From an uncultured Bacteroides sp. (lineage in GTDB: Bacteria > Bacteroidota > Bacteroidia > Bacteroidales > Bacteroidaceae): a stretch of DNA of 37,537 bases. The stretch is from NCBI RefSeq assembly GCF_949298305.1, contig NZ_CASFWU010000011.1:1-37537 (forward strand). The letters are read 5' to 3'. The first letter of the stretch is position 1, and every line of letters begins with the position of its first letter. Both the position numbers and the translations under genes were made by a program. Of the stretch, positions 31,665 to 37,537 are shown in pieces. The notes beneath the pieces are model-generated. The model was given only the letters and a program-made list of their open reading frames with translations. It did not search any database and was not told the origin of the DNA.

Positions 31665-31853
31665 ACTCAAGTTTCGCTAGTGCGAAACTTGCAGGAGTTA
31701 AAGGAGTTAAAAGGAGTTATCGCCCACCAGGGTGGGCTTGGGAGTTAAAGGCCAATAGCTTAAGTGCATGGTCGGCATCCTTTCTTAAAAAGGTATTGGC
31801 TTAACTCCTTAACTTCTTAACTACCAGAGAAATATTAAATCCGAAACTTAAGT
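31665..31853 (+). repeat. Family 1 intergenic repeat, copy F
   Basis: It starts ACTCAAGTTTCGCTAGTGCG, a family 2-like variant of the usual left end, and ends CCGAAACTTAAGT. The hairpin is GCCCACC/GGTGGGC (31722-31737). Bases 31685-31758 are identical, in reverse orientation, to 31924-31997 in copy G. It lies between fabD and the hybrid regulator. Confidence 0.8.
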
Positions 31854-31923
31854 GATTAATGGTAAATGATTAATGAGCCGTAGAAATTCTTCATTCTTCA
31901 TTCTTCGTTCTTCATTATCTTAT

Positions 31924-32057
31924 CTATTGGCCTTTAACTCCCAAGCCCACCCTGGTGGGCGATAACTCCTTTTAACTCCTTTAACTCCTGCAAGTTTGGC
32001 TTCGCCGATTTTCAATTGACTTCGTCGATTTTCAATTCGGTAAAAACCGAAACTGGA
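31924..32057 (-). repeat. Family 1 intergenic repeat, copy G (inverted, truncated)
   Basis: It is in the opposite orientation to all other copies. It keeps the CGGTTTTTACCG-type left end (CCGAAACTGG near 32047-32056) and a duplicated 20-bp GATTTTCAATT block, then 74 bp identical to copy F. The other half of the family is missing; in its place are short repeats of ATTCTTC (31888-31920). The rest of the 32058-32280 gap holds only a weak TAACTTCG box at 32202-32209. Confidence 0.75.
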
Positions 32058-32280
32058 ATAATTTATGGTTTCCATAAATCTTTTTGCCTTCTTATCTGTT
32101 AAGGATAAAATAAACAGAGTCCGTCATTGTTCAAACCAGGATGGAAGATTGATTTTCCTCCAATGCCGGACCCGGGTCAGATATGTATTGGAGATTCAGA
32201 ATAACTTCGATACCGTTTTTTTTTCATTCGCTTGGACTTGACTTCTATCAGCAAGGTTTCAAGCATAAACACAGATAGGA

Positions 32281-35200
32281 ATGGTTGTGCATAACATGAT
32301 TGTACGGACAAGCCTGCGGCGCTATGATTCCCTCTCAAGATTCTGGAGTTGGGGACTTATACTTTTTTATCTTATTGATTTCAACACTACGACAGTCTAT
32401 GCCCAGAAGTATAAATATATAGGAATAAAGGATGGGCTGAGCAGTCGCTATGTAATAGGTATCCGGAAAGACCGTAAAGGTTATATGTGGTTCTTGACCC
32501 ATCAGGGAATTGACTGCTACGACGGAGAAACGGTGAAAACTTACCGGCTGTCAGACGGAGAAAAGATGTTGAGCCTGTCTGCCGAATCCGACCGGATCCA
32601 CCTGGACCGGAACGGCACATTATGGGAAGCAGGCGGCAAGGGAAATGTCTTCCGTTACGACAGTTATCAGGACCGCTTTCTGCAAGTATTCAAATTGTCG
32701 CCCCTGTCGGATGTTGCCGTGACGTGTAGTTATGTCGACTCCCGCAATATTCTTTGGTTGTGCCGAAAGGACAGCATCTATTTCTATCACATAAATACGG
32801 GGAAGCTTGATTGTACCGTCAATCCGGTTCATGAAGAGATAACCAACGTTGTACAGACATTTCCTTACCATTACTTTCTCGGAACGGAAAACGGACTTTA
32901 TCACGCTTTGCAGGTAGATAGCCGTTTGTCGCTGCTTGCCGACCAGCCATTTTCCGTCTTGCATCCGGAAGTCAATTCCATCTATTATAATAAGGTGTTG
33001 CGCAAGCTGTTTGTGGGAACTTTCAGAGACGGTTTGCATGTGTACGATTTGGCAACACGGACACTGACCAACGTATCTGCACTGTGCCGGGAAAACATCA
33101 CCAGCCTTTTTCCTTTCGATGAAAAATATCTGCTGATTGGAGTGGAAGGATTAGGTATCTATCGGATGGAGGCAGACGCTTACAAACTGGCACCTTTTAT
33201 TCCCGCCGGAGGAAAAGAAGATGTCGGTCTGAACGGAAGCACCGTCACCGACATCCTTGTAGACGAAAACAAGAATGTATGGATTGCCGATTATCCCAAC
33301 GGCATTACACAGTACGATATGCGTTATAGGTATTATCGCTGGATTGAACAGAATGAAGGAAGTCCGTTGGTTTCAGACAAGAATTCTGTGTACGCCATAC
33401 TGGAAGACAGTGAAGGAGACTTTTGGTTTGCTACGGACGCAGGAGTCGGTCTGATGCGTCCGAATACGAAACGATGGTACACCTTTCATCAGCCCTTCCC
33501 CTATCCTGCTGACAGGCGGGAGCCCTTATATACCTTGTGTGAAGTTGCTCCCGGAGTGGTGTGGGCAGCCGGATACGGGCCTGACGTCTGGATAATGGAT
33601 AAAGGTCTGTTATCCGGAGAACGTGTTGTCATGCACGATGCGTCGGGGAAGGCCATTGTTCCAGACAGATACATCCGACATATCATCAAGGATTCGTATG
33701 GGAGAATCTGGATTGGCGGACACCACAATCTGGTTTGCTATGATATGCGTATGCACGTTGCACGGCTTTACAAAGGGCTTCACTCCATTACTTGTCTTCA
33801 GGAAAAAGACCTCAAAAGCTTGTGGGTGGGAACTGCTACGGGACTTTTTCAAATCGACAGACAAACGGGAAGAGTGGAAAGGGTGAAACTACCCATAGGC
33901 TCCTGCTACATCAATTCTTTGAACAAAGATGCCGAAGGCAGACTCTTTGTCGGAACCAACGGATACGGATTGTTTGTCTACGATCCCCGTCACCCAGACT
34001 TTCACCACTATGACACCCGTAACAGCCAGCTTGCTTCGGACAACATCTACACCATCTTGTTCAGTCATACAGGCAATGTTGTGATGAGTACCGAAGAAGG
34101 CATCAGTTCGTTTATCCCTTCCAGGAGATTGTTTTACAACTGGTCTAAGGAGCAGGAACTGGATTTCGGCTTTTTCAATCCGCAGGCTGGAATTGTGAAT
34201 CAGGAAGGGAACCTGGTTTTCGGCACGACCAACGGAGCCTTGGAATTTAACAGAAAACTGCGCACTTCGGAACAAGATACTGCCCCTATGGTGTTCAGAG
34301 ACTTCAGAATTTCTTATCAGGAAGTGGCACAGGCTGACCGAAACTCACCGCTGACCACTGACTTGGACAGTCTGAAGGAACTGCGCCTGCTCCACTCGCA
34401 AAATACATTTTCGTTTCGAGTCTCTCCTATCAATTACGACTCTCCCTACAACACTCTGTATTCATGGAAACTGGAAGGACTGTATGACTCGTGGAGCAAG
34501 CCCACACACGAAGACGTGTTGAACTTTACCAATCTGCGAACCGGCAACTATGTGTTGCGCGTGCGCAGCATTTCCGGCGAAAACCAAGAGCAGATTCTGG
34601 AAGAACGAGTCCTGCGCATTGCGGTACTCCCTCCCCTTTGGCTCAGTGGTTGGGCCATAGCGGGTTACCTGATGCTGTCTGGTTTGTTCGGCTATGGCAC
34701 AATGCGCATCTGGTTCTTACGAAAACAGAGGCTGTTTTCCGAAGAAAAAATCAGTTTCTTCATGGAGACGGCACACGAACTGCATACCCCGATAACCCTG
34801 ATAAAGGCACCGCTGGAAGACTTGAAAGCCGACGAGACCCTTAGCCCAAAAGCTCGTTCAGGTCTTCAGACAGCCTTGCGCAACACCGATTCTCTGTTTC
34901 GCCTCACGAGTAACCTGATGAATCTTGAAAGGATTCATTTATACACTCCATTTCTGGCTGTGTCCGAATGTGATTTGGCCCAGTTCCTGAGCGAAGTAGT
35001 CCATTCGTTCCGGGCTTATGCTGCAGTCCGGAAGGTCAAACTGGATTACATTCCGCCGGCACGAGGCATTACTGTCTGGCTTGACAAAGACAAAATGGAA
35101 ACCATCCTGAAGAACCTCCTTTCCAACGCTCTCAAATATACCGAATCCGGAGGAGTGGTGACGGTCGCCGTACTGTCGGCCGGCAGAAAATGGAGTGTGG

Positions 35201-36330
35201 AAATCTGCGACACAGGAATCGGAATACCGGCTTACGAACAGTCTAAGATGTTCCGTTATTTCTTTCGTGCAACCAATGCGGCCAATGCCAAACTGGTGGG
35301 CAGCGGAGTCGGTTTGATTCTGGTAAAGAAACTGGTGAGGATACACCGGGGAAGAATCAGTTGGGAAAGTCAGGAAGGGACAGGCACCCGCATCAAGGTA
35401 GAATTTCCGAAAACGGAGTATCCTCTCGGGACGCAATATGTTCCAAACAAAGGTGGAGAGAACGGCTCCGACCAGGCAGACAAGGCGCTTTCGACCCTGA
35501 CACAACTTGCCGGCCGCGAGAAAGGGCAATCCAAGAAACGTTACCGGCTGATGTTGGTGGAGGATAATGACGAACTGCGCCGATACCTGGAACAGACCCT
35601 CTCCGAACACTATCTCCTGTTGAGCTGCACCCACGGGAAAGAGGCTCTGGCCCACGTGAAAGTTTTCCGGCCCGAACTGATTTTGTCCGATGTGATGATG
35701 CCCGAAATGAACGGTTACGAACTTTGCAATGCCATCAGGCAAGATATCGAAACCTCCCACATTCCGATAATCCTGCTGACGGCATTGTGTGACGAAAAGA
35801 ACATCCTCCAAGGTCTCCAGGTTGGAGCCGACGAATACATCACCAAGCCTTTCAATCCACACATCCTGAAGGCCATTATTTCCAACACACTGGCTGCAAG
35901 AGAAATGTTGAAGAGGAAATATGGTGGAGTGAAAGCAGCGGAACCGGCAGAAGACGGAACCGGCACTACAGGTTCATACTCCACACTCGACTGGGGATTC
36001 CTGAACGCCGTAAATGGAGAAATCAAGAAAAACCTGCAGAATATGGACTACAATGTGGAGGCACTGGGCACTGCGCTGAACATGAGCCGCACCAGCTTCT
36101 ACAACAAGATAAAGGCACTGACCGGACAAAGCCCATCAGAATACATCCGGCTGGTACGCCTGAAACATGCAGCCCGTATGCTCCGCGAGAACCGGTACAG
36201 CATAGCTGAGGTGGCGGACAGTACGGGCTTCTGCGACACGAAATATTTCCGCGAAGTATTCAAGAAATATTATAAAATGTCGCCCAGTCAATATGCAAGT
36301 ATGCAGGAAGATGAACCTTACGGCGGTTGA
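32281..36330 (+). CDS. Hybrid two-component system regulator (HTCS)
   Basis: A 1349-residue one-protein signalling system of the type that controls glycan-use loci in Bacteroides. After an N-terminal hydrophobic segment (about 24-40) comes a periplasmic two-part beta-propeller (about 45-700) with WxxxxxGxxxx repeats, a Y_Y_Y domain (about 705-780) and a membrane segment (787-808). Then follow a histidine kinase with His832 (AHELHTP), NLLSNALKY, DTGIGIP (977) and GSGVGL (1007). A receiver has phospho-acceptor Asp1137 (SDVMMPEMNG), and an AraC-type DNA-binding domain spans about 1240-1345. No susC/susD or glycosidase genes lie in the window, so its target is unknown. The H-box has His in place of the usual Arg. 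Confidence 0.95.
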   Translation: MVVHNMIVRTSLRRYDSLSRFWSWGLILFYLIDFNTTTVYAQKYKYIGIKDGLSSRYVIGIRKDRKGYMWFLTHQGIDCYDGETVKTYRLSDGEKMLSLSAESDRIHLDRNGTLWEAGGKGNVFRYDSYQDRFLQVFKLSPLSDVAVTCSYVDSRNILWLCRKDSIYFYHINTGKLDCTVNPVHEEITNVVQTFPYHYFLGTENGLYHALQVDSRLSLLADQPFSVLHPEVNSIYYNKVLRKLFVGTFRDGLHVYDLATRTLTNVSALCRENITSLFPFDEKYLLIGVEGLGIYRMEADAYKLAPFIPAGGKEDVGLNGSTVTDILVDENKNVWIADYPNGITQYDMRYRYYRWIEQNEGSPLVSDKNSVYAILEDSEGDFWFATDAGVGLMRPNTKRWYTFHQPFPYPADRREPLYTLCEVAPGVVWAAGYGPDVWIMDKGLLSGERVVMHDASGKAIVPDRYIRHIIKDSYGRIWIGGHHNLVCYDMRMHVARLYKGLHSITCLQEKDLKSLWVGTATGLFQIDRQTGRVERVKLPIGSCYINSLNKDAEGRLFVGTNGYGLFVYDPRHPDFHHYDTRNSQLASDNIYTILFSHTGNVVMSTEEGISSFIPSRRLFYNWSKEQELDFGFFNPQAGIVNQEGNLVFGTTNGALEFNRKLRTSEQDTAPMVFRDFRISYQEVAQADRNSPLTTDLDSLKELRLLHSQNTFSFRVSPINYDSPYNTLYSWKLEGLYDSWSKPTHEDVLNFTNLRTGNYVLRVRSISGENQEQILEERVLRIAVLPPLWLSGWAIAGYLMLSGLFGYGTMRIWFLRKQRLFSEEKISFFMETAHELHTPITLIKAPLEDLKADETLSPKARSGLQTALRNTDSLFRLTSNLMNLERIHLYTPFLAVSECDLAQFLSEVVHSFRAYAAVRKVKLDYIPPARGITVWLDKDKMETILKNLLSNALKYTESGGVVTVAVLSAGRKWSVEICDTGIGIPAYEQSKMFRYFFRATNAANAKLVGSGVGLILVKKLVRIHRGRISWESQEGTGTRIKVEFPKTEYPLGTQYVPNKGGENGSDQADKALSTLTQLAGREKGQSKKRYRLMLVEDNDELRRYLEQTLSEHYLLLSCTHGKEALAHVKVFRPELILSDVMMPEMNGYELCNAIRQDIETSHIPIILLTALCDEKNILQGLQVGADEYITKPFNPHILKAIISNTLAAREMLKRKYGGVKAAEPAEDGTGTTGSYSTLDWGFLNAVNGEIKKNLQNMDYNVEALGTALNMSRTSFYNKIKALTGQSPSEYIRLVRLKHAARMLRENRYSIAEVADSTGFCDTKYFREVFKKYYKMSPSQYASMQEDEPYGG

Positions 36331-36366
36331 GTGTAAAGGACACGCCTGGAATGTGGTTCAAAAAGC

Positions 36367-36459
36367 GGACAGGCACGCAAAATTGCACTGATTAAACAGA
36401 TTGCTTGTCATTCCGATCTGTAGTTATCTGTTCAATCCGTGTGACCTATGTGCCTGTCC
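36367..36459. terminator. Long palindrome between the convergent regulator and kinase genes
   Basis: GGACAGGCAC (36367-36376) pairs perfectly with GTGCCTGTCC (36450-36459). The pairing continues imperfectly inward for about 29 bp per arm (GATTaaAC against the GTTCAATCCGT side), with an inner CAGAT/ATCTG pair. It fills the convergent gap and probably serves as a bidirectional terminator or an extragenic palindrome. Confidence 0.6.
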
Positions 36460-36464
36460 TTTAT

Positions 36465-37367
36465 TCAAAGCCCTTCCTGAACCTCCTTATGCAGAGGAAC
36501 AGAAAAGCTGAAAGTAGAGCCCTCTCCCGACTTGGAGGCAAACCAGAATTTGCCCCCGTTTTGTGCCACAAAATTCTGACACAACAGCAATCCCAGCCCT
36601 GTTCCTTCTTCCTTGTGGGTGCCGGAAGTGGTGAAACGGACACCCGTTTGCAGCAATTTCTTTTGGTTTTCCTCGCTAATGCCACAACCGGAGTCCTGTA
36701 CGCTGACGACAGCCATATTTTCTTTCACTTTTGCCTTGATCCGTATCACGGAATCTTCCTGGCTGAACTTGACGGCATTGCCGACAAGGTTGCGGATGAC
36801 AGTCTTCAGCATATCAGCGTCAGCGTACACCGTCAGCTCCTCTACATCGGGATGCTCTGTACAGAGGACAATGCGTTTCCTGCCGGCTATCGGTTTGAGA
36901 GTCTCCGTCAAGTTGTCTACCAAATCTGTCAAGTTCACCTCCTGCCTGACGGCATGAAGTCTGCCCGTCTGGCTTCCAGTCCATTTCAACAGATTGTCCA
37001 GCAAGGCAAACGTTTCTTCCGCCGTCCGCCCGGACATGAGCAACAGTTCGTACATCTCGCTCCCAATCTTTTCGGCCGACAGATTTTGAATCAGTACGTC
37101 CAGCATCATCTGGATACTCCCGATTGGCGAGCGCAGGTCGTGGGCAATGACGGCATACAGTTGGTCTTTGGCCGCCATCGTCTGCCGCAATTCCTTGTTT
37201 TGTTCCAAGGCGTGGGCGGCAAGTGTTTCAGGACCGGCAGAGTCCGCTGCCATTGTTTCAGGCAGCATGTCGGCCTTGGGATATTCGGAAAAATCGGTTT
37301 GCATATCAGGAGATTGGTGATATTCGTTGGCGGAATTAAATCGGTACATGGAGGCCGGCAGCAGCAT
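36465..37367 (-). CDS. Soluble sensor histidine kinase
   Basis: A histidine kinase without membrane segments or a recognisable sensor domain. A coiled segment (ETLAAHALEQNKELRQTMAA) leads to the H-box AVIAHDLRSPIGS (His76 from the chosen start). It is followed by NLVGNAVKFS (N-box), DSGCGIS (G1) and EGTGLGLLL (G2). No response regulator is attached or adjacent except the convergent HTCS, which has its own receiver. The start is uncertain: the frame is open to a TTG at 37457 inside a 22-bp tandem array, while in-frame ATGs lie at 37367 (used, 300 residues) and 37349. An ATG at 37390 with a good purine-rich lead (GGAGAGGGAAG) is out of frame. Confidence 0.85.
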   Translation of the reverse strand: MLLPASMYRFNSANEYHQSPDMQTDFSEYPKADMLPETMAADSAGPETLAAHALEQNKELRQTMAAKDQLYAVIAHDLRSPIGSIQMMLDVLIQNLSAEKIGSEMYELLLMSGRTAEETFALLDNLLKWTGSQTGRLHAVRQEVNLTDLVDNLTETLKPIAGRKRIVLCTEHPDVEELTVYADADMLKTVIRNLVGNAVKFSQEDSVIRIKAKVKENMAVVSVQDSGCGISEENQKKLLQTGVRFTTSGTHKEEGTGLGLLLCQNFVAQNGGKFWFASKSGEGSTFSFSVPLHKEVQEGL

Positions 37368-37428
37368 AAACAGACAATGCCGCAGCCCATCTTCCCTCTC
37401 CTTTTTTCTTCCTATGATTTTCAAAATG

Positions 37429-37516
37429 GTTTCAAGCGATGAAACCGGTAGTTTCAAGCAATGAAACCAGTAGTTTCAAGCAATGAAACCGATGGTTTCA
37501 ACGGATGAAACAAATC
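37429..37516. repeat. 22-bp tandem array, four units, upstream of the kinase
   Basis: Units start at 37429, 37451, 37473 and 37495. Each begins GTTTCAA and contains ATGAAAC, so each has a GTTTC/GAAAC dyad. Units 2 and 3 differ only in their last few bases. Further GAAAC/GTTTC copies follow to the window end (37518-37534), so the array may continue outside. It lies directly upstream of, or overlaps, the kinase N-terminus. Confidence 0.75.
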
Positions 37517-37537
37517 TGAAACTTTTAGTTTCATTGT

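Noticed and set aside
31888..31920. ATTCTTC heptamer run as a contingency (phase-variation) tract
   Set aside because: The units are imperfect, few, and lie about 360 bp from the next start codon, so slippage would not switch a reading frame.
34939..35862. 307-codon minus-strand ORF inside the hybrid regulator
   Set aside because: It is antisense to the kinase and receiver domains, whose motifs are all intact; no family resemblance.
36405..37442. 345-codon plus-strand ORF overlapping the histidine kinase
   Set aside because: It is antisense to clear H-, N- and G-box motifs; a shadow frame.

Overview
The window reads as chromosomal DNA of a gut-type member of the Bacteroidales, most likely Bacteroides or Phocaeicola. 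The evidence is the gene content (a hybrid two-component regulator with an AraC domain, a Nudix-type xylose regulator, DUF1573 and DUF1460 proteins, a GNAT-nitrilase fusion) and the promoters. At least a dozen genes or RNA candidates have the Bacteroidetes -7 box TAnnTTTG, and Shine-Dalgarno sequences are mostly absent. The species call is inference. I see no tRNA, rRNA, CRISPR array, transposase gene or phage gene.

Layout. 1-427: a 350-bp inverted-repeat (MITE-like) element. 428-6501: housekeeping genes dapA, ligA, trmD, the pyrD-pyrK pair for dihydroorotate dehydrogenase, and a small XRE-type regulator. 6502-7670: a long AT-rich geneless stretch with repeated promoter/operator-like motifs, a 22-bp tandem array and a large hairpin. 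7671-13097: amn-holA operon, a stand-alone HsdR-N nuclease-like protein, a zinc-ribbon coiled-coil protein with Nif3, and a lone CobI-type methyltransferase. 13098-18399: DUF1573, then an OPT transporter, an esterase and a DUF1460 amidase in a row. 18400-22907: dnaB, ispE, sodB, a GNAT and a small RNA candidate. 22908-30375: GNAT-nitrilase fusion and the xylose operon (regulator, xylB, xylA, xylE). 30376-37537: fabD, an orphan hybrid two-component regulator and a soluble histidine kinase facing it.

How genes work together. The best-defined unit is the minus-strand xylose operon: a Nudix-family regulator, xylulokinase, xylose isomerase and a sugar:H+ symporter. It has four copies of an ATTGTAT half-site upstream and two strong hairpins between its genes. 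PyrK and PyrD overlap and form one enzyme. OPT, esterase and DUF1460 are spaced like an operon and could handle peptides or muropeptides (inference).

The most unusual content is non-coding. Six copies of an intergenic repeat (family 1, about 175-240 bp, ends ACTcAAGTTTCGG / CCGAAACTTaAGT) and two of a second repeat (family 2, about 150 bp) lie only between genes. They share terminal sequence, and their GC-rich hairpin carries paired substitutions that preserve pairing. One copy supplies the apparent start codon of cobI. Separately, three intergenic loci carry unrelated tandem arrays that all have exactly 22-bp units. I consider these two observations the best candidates for something undescribed.
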